Source of the DNA: Clostridia bacterium
GTDB taxonomy: Bacteria; Bacillota; Clostridia; Oscillospirales; Acutalibacteraceae
Assembly: GCA_017503785.1 (NCBI GenBank)
Contig: JAFVSK010000020.1
Span: forward strand, 1 to 64,000
DNA: 64,000 nucleotides
Direction of reading: 5' to 3'
Shown here one piece after another: positions 17,371-26,335 of the stretch. Position 1 is the stretch's first letter; every line of letters begins with the position of its first letter. The notes under the pieces are model-generated. The model was not told the DNA's origin and ran no database searches. It worked only from the letters and a program-made list of their open reading frames with translations. The position numbers and the translations under genes were made by a program.

Positions 17371-19305
17371 ATGGAAAACAAAAAATTCTATCTCACCACC
17401 GCCATCGCCTACACCTCGCGCAAGCCGCACATTGGCAACGCCTACGATATTGTGCTGGCCGATATGATCGCGCGGTACAAGCGAATGCAGGGGTACGATG
17501 TCTATTTCCTGACCGGCTCCGACGAACACGGTCAGAAGATCCAACAGTACGCCGAAGAACAGGGCATCTCCCCCAAGGAGTATGTTGACGGCATCTCTCA
17601 GCAGATCAAAGACGTGTGGAACAAGCTGAACACGTCGTACGACCGTTTCATCCGCACCACCGACAACGATCACGAAGCCTCGGTGCAAGCCATTTTCAAG
17701 AAGCTGTACGAACAAGGCGACATTTACAAGGGCAAGTACGAGGGCAAATACTGCGTCCCGTGCGAATCCTTCTTCACGCCCTCGCAGCTGAAAGACGGCA
17801 AATGCCCCGACTGCGGCCGTGACGTGATCGACGCCAGCGAGGAGGCCTATTTCCTGCGCTTGTCCAAGTACCAGGATCGCCTGCTGCAATACTTTGAGGA
17901 GCATCCCGATTTCATCCAGCCCGAGTCCCGCCGCAACGAGATGATCAACAACTTCTTAAAGCCGGGCCTGTCCGATCTGTGCGTCTCCCGCTCCACCTTC
18001 ACGTGGGGCATCCCCGTGGAGTTCGATCCCAAGCACGTCACCTACGTGTGGCTGGATGCACTGTCCAACTATATCACCGGCATCGGCTATCATCCCGACG
18101 GCAGCACCGACCGCTTTGAAGCCAACTGGCCGGCCGATCTGCACGTTATCGGCAAGGATATCGTGCGTTTCCACACCATCTACTGGCCCATCATCCTGAT
18201 GGCACTCGGTCTGCCCCTGCCCAAAAAGGTGTTAGGGCATCCGTGGCTGCTGTCGGGCGAGGATAAAATGAGCAAATCCCGCGGCAACGTGCTGTATGCC
18301 GACGAATTGGCCGACCAATTCGGCACCGATGCCGTGCGTTACTATCTGCTGTCGCAGATCCCCTTCGCACAAGACGGCACCATCACGCTGGAAAGCTTCC
18401 TCAACCTCTACAACGCCGATCTGGCCAACACGCTGGGCAATCTGGTCAACCGCAGCATTGCCATGACCAACAAGTACTTCGGCGGCACCGTCAGCAAAAA
18501 CGGCGTGGTTGCCTCCGAAGCGGATGCCGATCTCATCGAAACCGCCAAGAACGCCTTGGCCGCTTATGCCGAAAAGATGGATCAGTATCACAACGCCGAA
18601 GCGTTGGCTGCCGTCATGAACCTGGCCAAGCGCTGCAATAAGTACATTGACGAAACGACTCCCTGGGCACTCGCCAAAGACGAAGCCGCCAAGGCGCAGC
18701 TGGAAACCGTGCTGTACAACCTTTTGGAATGCATTCGCCTGCTCACCGGCTGCCTGCGTCCGTCGCTGCCCGAAACCACCGATCGCATCGCTGCGCAGAT
18801 GAACCTATCGGCCGATGCCCTCACACTTGAGAGCTTAACCTTCGGCGCTGTTGCCTCCTACACGGTGGGCACGCCCGAGCCGTTGTTTGCCCGCATCGAC
18901 GTGGAAAAGGTTCTGGCCGAGGCTGCCGAAAAGGCCGCCGCTGCCGCCGAGGAGGAAGCTGCCGAAAACGTGGCGTTCCTCTCCGAGATCACCATTGACG
19001 ATTTCGCCAAGGTGGACCTGCGCGTGGCACGCGTGGTGGAGTGCGAGCCCATCAAAAAAGCCAAAAAGCTGCTCAAGCTCACACTGGACGATGGCAGCGG
19101 CACGCCGCGCACCGTCGCCTCCGGCATTGCGCTGTGGTATAAGCCCGAAGAACTGAAAGGCCGCTCGGTCGTGGTGGTCGCCAACCTGAAGCCCGTCACG
19201 CTGTGCGGTGTGGAAAGCTGCGGCATGATCCTCGCCGCCGACGACGGCGACGCCGCCCGCGTACTGTTTGTCGATGGTTTAAAGCCCGGCAGCTGCATTC
19301 ACTAA
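17371..19305 (+). CDS. metG: Methionyl-tRNA synthetase with C-terminal tRNA-binding domain
   Basis: 644 residues. HIGN (in KPHIGNAYD) and KMSKS (in DKMSKSRGN) are the class I ATP-binding motifs. Zinc knuckle cysteines lie in CVPCESF and CPDCGRD (near 127-150). Residues ~540-644 form an OB-fold tRNA-binding (Trbp111) domain, preceded by an alanine/glutamate-rich linker. AAGGAGG lies upstream of ATG 17371. It is divergent from the pseudouridine synthase gene. Confidence 0.97.
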   Translation: MENKKFYLTTAIAYTSRKPHIGNAYDIVLADMIARYKRMQGYDVYFLTGSDEHGQKIQQYAEEQGISPKEYVDGISQQIKDVWNKLNTSYDRFIRTTDNDHEASVQAIFKKLYEQGDIYKGKYEGKYCVPCESFFTPSQLKDGKCPDCGRDVIDASEEAYFLRLSKYQDRLLQYFEEHPDFIQPESRRNEMINNFLKPGLSDLCVSRSTFTWGIPVEFDPKHVTYVWLDALSNYITGIGYHPDGSTDRFEANWPADLHVIGKDIVRFHTIYWPIILMALGLPLPKKVLGHPWLLSGEDKMSKSRGNVLYADELADQFGTDAVRYYLLSQIPFAQDGTITLESFLNLYNADLANTLGNLVNRSIAMTNKYFGGTVSKNGVVASEADADLIETAKNALAAYAEKMDQYHNAEALAAVMNLAKRCNKYIDETTPWALAKDEAAKAQLETVLYNLLECIRLLTGCLRPSLPETTDRIAAQMNLSADALTLESLTFGAVASYTVGTPEPLFARIDVEKVLAEAAEKAAAAAEEEAAENVAFLSEITIDDFAKVDLRVARVVECEPIKKAKKLLKLTLDDGSGTPRTVASGIALWYKPEELKGRSVVVVANLKPVTLCGVESCGMILAADDGDAARVLFVDGLKPGSCIH

Positions 19306-19314
19306 GCTACGATC

Positions 19315-19350
19315 GTAGGGAACGGCGTGCCGTTCCCTACTCATTTTTTA
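19315..19350 (+). terminator. Palindromic terminator after metG, possibly a dispersed repeat
   Basis: GTAGGGAACGGC (19315-19326) / GCCGTTCCCTAC (19329-19340), a perfect 12-bp stem with a two-base centre, then TCATTTTTTA. Similar GTAGGGAACGGC palindromes are, from memory, common between genes in clostridial genomes; only one copy is in this window. Confidence 0.7.
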
Positions 19351-19363
19351 AGGAGCTACCGCT

Positions 19364-20125
19364 ATGCCTATTTTTGACTCACACGCCCATTACCTCGACG
19401 ATCGCTTCAACGACGACCGCGAGGAATTGCTGGCCACCCTGCTTAACACCACGGTCTGCGGCATCATCGAAAACGGCACCGATGCCGCCACCTCCCGCCT
19501 GGCCGTCGAGCTCGCCCACCGTCACGAAAAGCTGTGGGCTGCCGTGGGCATCCATCCCGGTGAAGCGGCCGAGGCTGTCCCACAAGACCTTGCCGTTTTA
19601 GAAGCCCTTGCCGCCGACGAAAAGGCGGTGGCCATCGGCGAGATCGGACTCGACTATCACTACGACGATGCCTGCCCCCGTGACGTGCAACAGCACTGGT
19701 TCCGCTCGCAGCTGGAGCTTGCCAACCGCTTGGCGCTGCCTGTTGTGGTGCACGACCGCGAAGCCCATGAGGATACGCTGCGTTTTCTGCAGGAATACCG
19801 CCCTGCCGGTGTGGTACACTGCTTTTCCGGCAGCGTAGAAATGGCCAAAGAGATTTTGAAACTCGGTATGTATATCGGTCTCGGCGGTGTGGTCACGTTT
19901 AAAAACGCCCGTAAAACGGTCGAGGTCGCCGCCATGCTGCCGCTCGACCGCCTGCTTTTAGAAACCGATGCACCGTATTTGGCCCCCGTTCCCCACCGCG
20001 GCGAACGGTGCGATGCTTCGCACATTGCCTACACCGCCGCCGTCATTGCCGAGCTGCGCGGCATTTCCACCGAAGAACTGCTAAACATCACCGCCGACAA
20101 TGCTCGTCGGTTGTACCGATTATAA
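19364..20125 (+). CDS. TatD-family metal-dependent hydrolase (3'-5' DNase)
   Basis: 253 residues. Motifs in order: DSHAHYLDDRF, GEIGLDYHYD, HDREAHEDT, HCFSGS and LLETDAPYLAP, the metal ligands of the TatD/YcfH amidohydrolase fold. Family members are deoxyribonucleases or D-aminoacyl-tRNA deacylases. It follows metG, a common clostridial arrangement, although a terminator lies between. AAGGAG precedes ATG 19364. Confidence 0.92.
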   Translation: MPIFDSHAHYLDDRFNDDREELLATLLNTTVCGIIENGTDAATSRLAVELAHRHEKLWAAVGIHPGEAAEAVPQDLAVLEALAADEKAVAIGEIGLDYHYDDACPRDVQQHWFRSQLELANRLALPVVVHDREAHEDTLRFLQEYRPAGVVHCFSGSVEMAKEILKLGMYIGLGGVVTFKNARKTVEVAAMLPLDRLLLETDAPYLAPVPHRGERCDASHIAYTAAVIAELRGISTEELLNITADNARRLYRL

Positions 20126-20130
20126 CCCGA

Positions 20131-20164
20131 AGCCTTCCCTCGCGGGAAGGCTTTTTATTTTTTC
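20131..20164 (+). terminator. Terminator after tatD
   Basis: AGCCTTCCC (20131-20139) / GGGAAGGCT (20144-20152) then TTTTATTTTTTC. Confidence 0.88.
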
Positions 20165-20173
20165 AATTTGCTA

Positions 20174-20202
20174 TTGACAACGCCTTCCAAGTATGGTATT
20201 CT
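20174..20202 (+). promoter_or_regulatory. Promoter of the GntR-ABC operon
   Basis: TTGACA (20174-20179), 17 bp, TATTCT (20197-20202), directly abutting the operator. Confidence 0.8.
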
Positions 20203-20233
20203 CTAGGTGTACTAGTCGGGATAGTACACCTAG
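20203..20233. promoter_or_regulatory. Operator palindrome for the GntR/YtrA-type regulator
   Basis: Perfect 12-bp inverted repeat CTAGGTGTACTA (20203-20214) / TAGTACACCTAG (20222-20233) with a 7-base centre. It begins at the last base of the -10 region and covers the transcription start, so a bound dimer should block the promoter. GTAC...GTAC half-sites fit the YtrA subfamily. Confidence 0.85.
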
Positions 20234-20255
20234 AACACCACAAAGGAGGTATGGT

Positions 20256-20636
20256 ATGTTCCGGATCGATCCTCTGTCGCGGCAACCGGTATACGAGCAA
20301 CTGATCGACCAGCTGGAACGCCTGGTACTCACCGGGCTGCTCCCGCCGGAAACACAGCTGCCGTCGGTGCGCAGTCTGTCGTTGGAGTTGAAGGTCAACC
20401 CCAACACCATTCAGAAAGCGTACTCCGAACTTGACACCCGCGGCATCATCTATTCTGTTCCGGGCATCGGCTGCTTTGTATCACCGCAGGCCGTAGCCTT
20501 GCTGCAAGCGCACACGCGCAACAAATTAGCAGCACTTCGCGCTTTGGCTGCCGAGCTGGCTCTCGGCGGTCTTGGTAAAGACGAGCTTATTGCCTGCATC
20601 GACGAAATTTATCAAGAAAGAAGGTCGTCCGATTGA
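20256..20636 (+). CDS. GntR-family (YtrA-type) transcriptional repressor
   Basis: 126 residues from ATG 20256 (GGAGG six bases upstream). The winged helix is at ~10-75 (PVYEQLIDQLERLVLTG, LPSVRSLSLELKVNPNTIQKAY), followed only by a short dimerising tail, the size typical of YtrA. It overlaps the next gene by four bases. The palindrome on its own promoter implies self-repression; in related systems such ABC operons respond to cell-envelope stress. Confidence 0.93.
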   Translation: MFRIDPLSRQPVYEQLIDQLERLVLTGLLPPETQLPSVRSLSLELKVNPNTIQKAYSELDTRGIIYSVPGIGCFVSPQAVALLQAHTRNKLAALRALAAELALGGLGKDELIACIDEIYQERRSSD

Positions 20637-21535
20637 TCAACGCCCAAAACCTAACCAAACGGTTCGGCGATTTTGCCGCACTCGACAACATTAGCTGTAC
20701 TATCCCCCAGGGCTGCATTTACGGCATGGTCGGCTCCAACGGTGCCGGCAAATCCACCTTTTTGCGTGCGATCGCCGGTGTGTACCGCCCCGATGAGGGC
20801 TCTGTCACCATCGACGGTGAAGCCGTGTATGAAAACCCCGCAAAAAAAGCCGAGATCGCCTATGTCCCCGACACCCTGTTTTTCTTAAACGGGGCCACCA
20901 TGGAACGCATGGCCAAGCTGCACGCTGCCATTCATCCCCAATTTGACTATGCCTATTTTCGCCGCTTAACAGCGCTGTTCGAACTGGATCCCAAAAAATC
21001 CATCAACACCTTTTCCAAGGGTATGAAGCGGCAGGCCGCCACCATTTTGGCACTGTCGTCACGGCCGCGCTACATCTTCTTCGACGAAACCTTCGACGGC
21101 CTCGACCCCATCATGCGTGCGCGGGTAAAGGGCCTCATCTGCGAAGACGTGCTGGAGCGTCAATCCACGGCGATCATCACCTCGCACTCCCTGCGCGAGC
21201 TGGAGGACACCTGCGATCAGCTCGCCCTGCTGCACAAGGGCGGCTTGGTGCTGGAAAGCGATGTTGAAAACTTGAAGACCTCGTTGTTTAAAGTGCAGAT
21301 CGCTTTCTCGCACGAGTTCGATCACAACACCTTTGCCGACATTGAAACGCTGCACTTCTCAAAGCGCGGCTCGGTAGCCAATATCATCGTGCGCGGCGAC
21401 CGCGAGCAAACCGTTGCCCGCCTGCAGGCGATGTGTCCGGTGCTGCTGGACGTTCTGCCGCTCACGCTGGAAGAAGTGTTTACCTACGAAATGGAAGCGC
21501 TCGGCTACACAGCCGGCGACGTATGGGAGGGTTGA
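20633..21535 (+). CDS. ABC transporter ATP-binding protein
   Basis: 300 residues from TTG 20633, overlapping the repressor stop. Walker A GSNGAGKSTFLR (~35-46), signature FSKGMKRQ, Walker B YIFFDETFDGLD and a switch histidine in TSHSLRELED are intact. The C-terminal ~80 residues are regulatory. It pairs with the permease three bases downstream. Confidence 0.93.
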   Translation: MINAQNLTKRFGDFAALDNISCTIPQGCIYGMVGSNGAGKSTFLRAIAGVYRPDEGSVTIDGEAVYENPAKKAEIAYVPDTLFFLNGATMERMAKLHAAIHPQFDYAYFRRLTALFELDPKKSINTFSKGMKRQAATILALSSRPRYIFFDETFDGLDPIMRARVKGLICEDVLERQSTAIITSHSLRELEDTCDQLALLHKGGLVLESDVENLKTSLFKVQIAFSHEFDHNTFADIETLHFSKRGSVANIIVRGDREQTVARLQAMCPVLLDVLPLTLEEVFTYEMEALGYTAGDVWEG

Positions 21536-21538
21536 TAC

Positions 21539-23662
21539 ATGAAACAGAAGTATTTCAGCCTCCGTTTATATTGGGAGGGCTTACGCCAGCTTCGTCTGAT
21601 GGGCCTGCTGTTCACCGCAGCCGTCAGTCTTATCGTCATATTCATTCCGGTGGGCGAATATCTTACCACCAGCTACCCCACGTTTGAAAACGCCGTTCAA
21701 ACCGTCACCTACGACAAAATGAACCCGCTCATGATCGGCGCATTTTGTATTGTCGCGCCGTTCTTAACGCTCAATCTGTTCTCCTTTGTCAACAAGCGGG
21801 AAGCCAGCGATTTTTATCACGCCATTCCCGCCACTCGCACCTGTTTGTTCTTCAGTTTCTTCGCCGCGGTGGTAACGTGGCTGTTCATCTTCAACTTCGG
21901 CACGGCACTTTTGTCCACCTTGTGCCACAGCCTGTTCCCCTCCCTGTTTGCGATAAACGTTTACAGCGTTCTGCAAATGTCGCTCAACTGCTTTGTGGGC
22001 GGCTTGCTGGTTGCTGCCTGCGTGGCGATCGCCATGTCGGTTACCGGCACGTTCATCATGAACGTGCTGCTGGCTCTGCTCATCATCTTCCTGCCGCGTA
22101 TTTTAATAAAGCTGGTGCTCACTTCCGTGTGCGAGGCCTTTCCGTTGGTTGACGGCTTGGTGTTCGCGCCGCTGTTCAACACGCAATACAACATTCCTGC
22201 CGGCTATATTTTACAGTACTTTTTCAGCGGCGACAGCAACGGCATTCTCACCTCGTGGGGCAGCTTCCTGTACACGTTGCTCTTGGCGCTCGTCTATCTT
22301 GCCATCGCGTGGCGGCTGTTCGCGGGGCGTCCCAGCGAGAGCGCCGGTCACTCCGCCCCCTCTCCCAAGCTGCAGGCGCTCTATCGCTTCTTGGTGGGCT
22401 TCACCATCAGCTCCATCATCACCATGAGCCTGTACAACGACTACAACCAATATTATGATGCTTCCGATCTCATTTCTTGGCTCTTCGCCTACATTCTCAC
22501 CGTGTTTGCCATGGTGGTGTTTGAGATTTTATGCACCCGCCGTTTCAAAGGCTTGATCCGCCGTTCACTCGTCACCGTTGCCCTGCTGGTGGTAGCCAAT
22601 GCGGCACTGGTGGGTGGCGTGATCGGCACCGAGCATCTGCTAAAATCCTTCTCCCCCGATGCCGCCGAGATCGACTCGGTCCGCGTGGTGGAATTCGATG
22701 CGTATTTTGACAGCGGCTACGGCGATGAGGACTATTTCAGCGCCAAATCCGCTAAAATAGACTTGAACGATCCCGCTATTTTAAAGCTGGTTTCCACCCA
22801 ACTGCACACCACGCTGGATCTGCTGGAGGCTTCCGAAGATCGGTATTACGAAGAAATATACGCCAACTCGTCGGTGGTGGTTTCCATTAAGAGCAACGGC
22901 ATGGCCCGCCTGCGCCGCATCATCCTCTACGAAGAGGATCTGCAGCTGCTGGCCGAAAAGCTGTCTGAAAACAAGACCTATCAAGACTTGTACATGAACC
23001 TGCCTGCCGATTTCAACCTCATTCGCGCGAACAGGCTGTTCCTAACCGATATCGACAGCAACGCCAAACTGCTGTTCAACACGCTGCAGACCGAGGTAAA
23101 CGAAATGGGCTTTGCCGAATGGTATGCGCTGCTCAACGGCGGTAGCTACGACGAGCAGTACGCCGAAAAATACGGCCACGACAACAGTGTCATTGCCAAC
23201 CTCAATTTCCTTATCGCCAACGGCAGCGGTTGGTCGGAGATCGCCGTGCCGCTCTACCCGCAGGTGCTGCCCAAGACCACGGCGCTCTATTTAAAGCTAT
23301 GCAACGAAATGGGAAGCACCGACCGCGCCAAAGCACTGAGCTTCTTGGCCAACGATCCCGCATCCTGCGAATACGGTGAAATGTTCCTGTACAACGGCGT
23401 GGTCGACGAAGACGGCAATACTATACTGTGGCTGGATTCCGAGGAAATAGCGAACAACCTCGAAACGGTTTCCGCCTTTGCTGCCTCGTTGCAAACGGTA
23501 ATGAACGAGCCCATCGACGCGACCAAGCCGTTCTGCCTGCTCACGGTTTCCATAAAAGAGCACGTTGTGGAGGAAAACGGTCTGGATCACTACAGTTACA
23601 GTGCTTACGAAGGATACTTTGCCGTTCCCGAAGGCACGGTGTTCCCCTCCTCAGCTAAATAA
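21539..23662 (+). CDS. ABC transporter permease with large extracytoplasmic C-terminal region
   Basis: 707 residues. Membrane segments are visible near 20-40, 60-80, 100-130, 150-180, 185-210, 235-260, 285-305, 320-340 and 350-370. The last ~330 residues (from SFSPDAAEIDSVRVVEFDA) are hydrophilic and acidic with no recognisable domain. This pattern is known for permeases encoded beside YtrA-type regulators. The substrate is unknown; export or removal of an envelope-active compound is an inference from the regulator type. Confidence 0.8.
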   Translation: MKQKYFSLRLYWEGLRQLRLMGLLFTAAVSLIVIFIPVGEYLTTSYPTFENAVQTVTYDKMNPLMIGAFCIVAPFLTLNLFSFVNKREASDFYHAIPATRTCLFFSFFAAVVTWLFIFNFGTALLSTLCHSLFPSLFAINVYSVLQMSLNCFVGGLLVAACVAIAMSVTGTFIMNVLLALLIIFLPRILIKLVLTSVCEAFPLVDGLVFAPLFNTQYNIPAGYILQYFFSGDSNGILTSWGSFLYTLLLALVYLAIAWRLFAGRPSESAGHSAPSPKLQALYRFLVGFTISSIITMSLYNDYNQYYDASDLISWLFAYILTVFAMVVFEILCTRRFKGLIRRSLVTVALLVVANAALVGGVIGTEHLLKSFSPDAAEIDSVRVVEFDAYFDSGYGDEDYFSAKSAKIDLNDPAILKLVSTQLHTTLDLLEASEDRYYEEIYANSSVVVSIKSNGMARLRRIILYEEDLQLLAEKLSENKTYQDLYMNLPADFNLIRANRLFLTDIDSNAKLLFNTLQTEVNEMGFAEWYALLNGGSYDEQYAEKYGHDNSVIANLNFLIANGSGWSEIAVPLYPQVLPKTTALYLKLCNEMGSTDRAKALSFLANDPASCEYGEMFLYNGVVDEDGNTILWLDSEEIANNLETVSAFAASLQTVMNEPIDATKPFCLLTVSIKEHVVEENGLDHYSYSAYEGYFAVPEGTVFPSSAK

Positions 23663-23679
23663 GAAAGGACGATGGCTGT

Positions 23680-23784
23680 ATGGCTAAAAAGAACAAAAAG
23701 CCCCTGCCCAAATGGGCAATCGGCGTAACACTGGGAATCGCGCTTATCTCCGCAGTGGTCACCCGCCTCAGCAAGCGCCGCTAA
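23680..23784 (+). CDS. 34-residue membrane microprotein
   Basis: ATG 23680 to TAA 23784. It has a basic N-terminus (MAKKNKKPLPKW), one hydrophobic helix (AIGVTLGIALISAVV) and a basic end (SKRR). GAAAGGA lies 11 bases upstream. It sits 17 bases after the permease stop and four bases before the amidase gene, so it is probably co-transcribed with both. No family is recognised. Confidence 0.55.
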   Translation: MAKKNKKPLPKWAIGVTLGIALISAVVTRLSKRR

Positions 23785-23788
23785 CGCT

Positions 23789-24448
23789 ATGGATCAGTTT
23801 TACGAACTCGAGCGTTTGGCTCGGCGACGGCGCTACGCCCGCCGCAGGCGTCTATTGGTGCTGGGCCTTGCTTTGTGTGTGCTGCTGGCGGCGGGAGGTG
23901 CCCTGCTTCTGCACACGCTGTCCCGACCGTCGCGTGTAGAGCAGTTGGGCAGCATTGCCATTCCCGAGTGGATCGAGCAAGATTTTATTCGCGTGGGCGG
24001 CCCCTCCCGACGGGGCACGTCGCTCGACGAATTTAACGACGTGGTGGTGCATTACGTAGGAAATCCCGGCACCACTGCCAGGCAAAATCGCAACTACTTC
24101 GACAATCCCGACTCGAAGGTAAGCTCGCATTTTGTAATCGGTCTGAACGGTGAGATCGTGCAATGTCTGCCGCTCAACGAGCTCTCCGCTGCCAGCAATC
24201 ACCGCAACCGCGATACCGTGTCTATCGAGGTATGTCATCCCGACGATACGGGCAAGTTCACCGAAGCCACCTATCAGTCACTCGTGAAGCTGACCGCATG
24301 GCTGCTTGAAGCAGGCGATCTGCCGAGCGACCGTGTCATTCGCCATTACGACGTTACCGGCAAGGAGTGCCCCCGCTATTACGTGCGTAACCCCGAAGCG
24401 TGGGACACCCTGCTTGCCGATATCGCCGCCTATCGCAACAATACGTGA
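23789..24448 (+). CDS. Membrane-anchored N-acetylmuramoyl-L-alanine amidase (Amidase_2/PGRP fold)
   Basis: 219 residues. A membrane helix lies at ~20-45 after a basic arginine-rich N-terminus. The amidase domain (~80-210) has VVHYVGNPG, SSHFVIGLNGEI, SIEVCHPDDTG and RHYDVTGKECPR, which hold the zinc histidines and cysteine. It should cut the bond between muramic acid and L-alanine in peptidoglycan outside the cell. No good ribosome binding site precedes ATG 23789, which suggests coupling to the microprotein stop four bases upstream. Confidence 0.9.
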   Translation: MDQFYELERLARRRRYARRRRLLVLGLALCVLLAAGGALLLHTLSRPSRVEQLGSIAIPEWIEQDFIRVGGPSRRGTSLDEFNDVVVHYVGNPGTTARQNRNYFDNPDSKVSSHFVIGLNGEIVQCLPLNELSAASNHRNRDTVSIEVCHPDDTGKFTEATYQSLVKLTAWLLEAGDLPSDRVIRHYDVTGKECPRYYVRNPEAWDTLLADIAAYRNNT

Positions 24449-24453
24449 TCCCC

Positions 24454-24485
24454 TCCGCCCCGCCGCATGGTGGGGCGGATTTTGT
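24454..24485 (+). terminator. Terminator of the GntR-ABC-amidase operon
   Basis: TCCGCCCC (24454-24461) / GGGGCGGA (24472-24479) then TTTTGTTG. Confidence 0.75.
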
Positions 24486-24511
24486 TGTCGAACGCGCCCG
24501 CAAGGCTGTCC

Positions 24512-24540
24512 TTGCATTTTGCGGAAAAAGTTGGTATACT
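24512..24540 (+). promoter_or_regulatory. Promoter of the phosphohexomutase gene
   Basis: TTGCAT (24512-24517), 17 bp, TATACT (24535-24540). Confidence 0.7.
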
Positions 24541-24577
24541 GTATAGGTAATCTATATTTTTCGAAAGGAAGAGCACT

Positions 24578-26290
24578 ATGAACGTTACCGAAAAACTGAA
24601 TTTGTGGCTTTCCCGTGCAACCGACGATCCCGACCTCATCCCCGATCTTAACAGCATCGTCGGCGATGAAAACGAGATCTACGAGCGCTTTTACCGCGAG
24701 CTGGAATTCGGCACTGCCGGTCTGCGCGGCGTGATCGGCGCCGGCGATAACCGCATGAACATTTACACCGTACGTAAAGCAACGCAGGGCCTCGCCACCT
24801 ACCTAAACGCCAAGTACTCCTCGTCCCACGTGGTCATCTGCTTCGATTCCCGTATCAAATCCGACCTGTTTGCCAAGGAGGCCGCCCGCGTACTGGCCGG
24901 CAACGGTGTTCACGTGTATCTGTTCAGTGAGTTGAACCCCGTACCGGTGCTGTCCTTCGCCGTGCGCGAGCTGGGCTGCCAGGCCGGCATCATGGTCACC
25001 GCCAGTCACAACCCCGCCAAATACAACGGCTACAAATGCTACGGCGCCGAAGGCTTCCAAATGACCGACGAGGATGCCAACGCCGTCACCGAGTGTATCC
25101 GCAGTGTCGATATGTTCGACGGCGTTCGGTTAGCCGATTATGACACCGCCCTAGGCGAGGGCAAGATCACCTTGGTGGGCAACGATTTGGTGGAAAAGTA
25201 CCTCGATCGTGTTGCCGAGCAGCAGGTGAACCCCGGCATTTGTGCCAAAGGCGGCCTCAAGGTCATTTACACGCCGCTCAACGGTGCCGGTAACAAGCCC
25301 GTGCGCGCCATTCTCAGCCGCATCGGTCTGTCGCAGGTCGCGGTGGTTCCCGAACAAGAACTGCCCGACGGCAACTTCCCCACCGCGCCCTACCCCAATC
25401 CCGAAATTCGCCAGGCCTTTGCCTGCGCTTTGGAGATGGCCAAAACCGAAAAACCCGACCTGCTGCTCGCCACCGATCCCGACTGCGACCGCGTGGGCAT
25501 TGCCGTGCGACAGGATGACGACTACGTGCTGCTCACCGGCAACGAAACCGGCTGCCTGCTGCTGGACTACATTCTTTCTTGCCGCCGTGCGAACGGTACG
25601 CTGCCCGAAGCACCGGTGGTTGTCAAAACCATCGTCACCTCCGACCTTGCCACCCGCATTGCCGAAAAATACGGCTGCGAAATGCGCGAGGTGCTCACCG
25701 GCTTTAAGTATATCGGCGAACAGATCGGCGAACTGGAAGCCGCCGGCCACCCCGAACGCTATCAGCTGGGCTTCGAAGAAAGCTACGGCTACCTCGCCGG
25801 CACCCACGCCCGCGACAAGGATGCCGTGGTCGCCTCCATGCTCATTTGCGAAATGGCCGCCTACTACGCCAACCGCGGCCGTTCCTTGCTGGATGTGCTG
25901 GCCGCATTGGCCAAGGAGCACGGTGTGTACACGCACAAGCTCGTCAACGTGCAATTTGAGGGCGCACAGGGCATGATCGCCATGGATCAGCTCATGACCG
26001 ATCTGCGTGCCAACGCCCCCACCGAGATCGCCGGCTTAAAGGTGCTCGGCGTTGCCGACTACCTACTGTCGGAGCGTCGCACCAAGGATGGCGTACAGCC
26101 GATCCTGCTACCGAAATCCAACGTGCTTTCGTACGAACTGGAAAACCACGCCGGTCTCATTGTTCGCCCCTCCGGTACCGAGCCAAAGATCAAAGGCTAC
26201 GTTACCGCCACGGGCGCCACACCCGAACAAGCAGCCGAGGTAGCCGCCAAGCTGCAGGCTGCCACCGAAGCCCTGCTGTCAGGTAAATAA
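24578..26290 (+). CDS. Phosphoglucomutase/phosphomannomutase
   Basis: 570 residues, the usual length of the PgcA-type enzymes. The phosphoserine loop is VTASHNPAKYNGYK (~140), the metal site DPDCDRVGIAV (~300), the sugar loop FEESYGYLAGTHARDKDAV (~400) and the phosphate-binding loop RPSGTEPKIKGY near the end. It interconverts hexose 1- and 6-phosphates for glycogen or envelope sugar synthesis. GAAAGGAAGAG precedes ATG 24578. It is a single-gene unit with its own promoter and terminator. Confidence 0.95.
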   Translation: MNVTEKLNLWLSRATDDPDLIPDLNSIVGDENEIYERFYRELEFGTAGLRGVIGAGDNRMNIYTVRKATQGLATYLNAKYSSSHVVICFDSRIKSDLFAKEAARVLAGNGVHVYLFSELNPVPVLSFAVRELGCQAGIMVTASHNPAKYNGYKCYGAEGFQMTDEDANAVTECIRSVDMFDGVRLADYDTALGEGKITLVGNDLVEKYLDRVAEQQVNPGICAKGGLKVIYTPLNGAGNKPVRAILSRIGLSQVAVVPEQELPDGNFPTAPYPNPEIRQAFACALEMAKTEKPDLLLATDPDCDRVGIAVRQDDDYVLLTGNETGCLLLDYILSCRRANGTLPEAPVVVKTIVTSDLATRIAEKYGCEMREVLTGFKYIGEQIGELEAAGHPERYQLGFEESYGYLAGTHARDKDAVVASMLICEMAAYYANRGRSLLDVLAALAKEHGVYTHKLVNVQFEGAQGMIAMDQLMTDLRANAPTEIAGLKVLGVADYLLSERRTKDGVQPILLPKSNVLSYELENHAGLIVRPSGTEPKIKGYVTATGATPEQAAEVAAKLQAATEALLSGK

Positions 26291-26295
26291 GCACA

Positions 26296-26335
26296 ATAAA
26301 AACCGCCTCCGATCAATCATTGGAGGCGGTTTTGT
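26296..26335. terminator. Bidirectional terminator between phosphohexomutase and MFS genes
   Basis: AAAACCGCCTCC (26299-26310) / GGAGGCGGTTTT (26322-26333), between convergent genes. Confidence 0.85.

Noticed and set aside
17257..17904. N-terminal extension of the pseudouridine synthase frame over metG
   Set aside because: The 200 extra codons are antisense to the metG start and catalytic motifs; the promoter and RluA homology begin at 17256.
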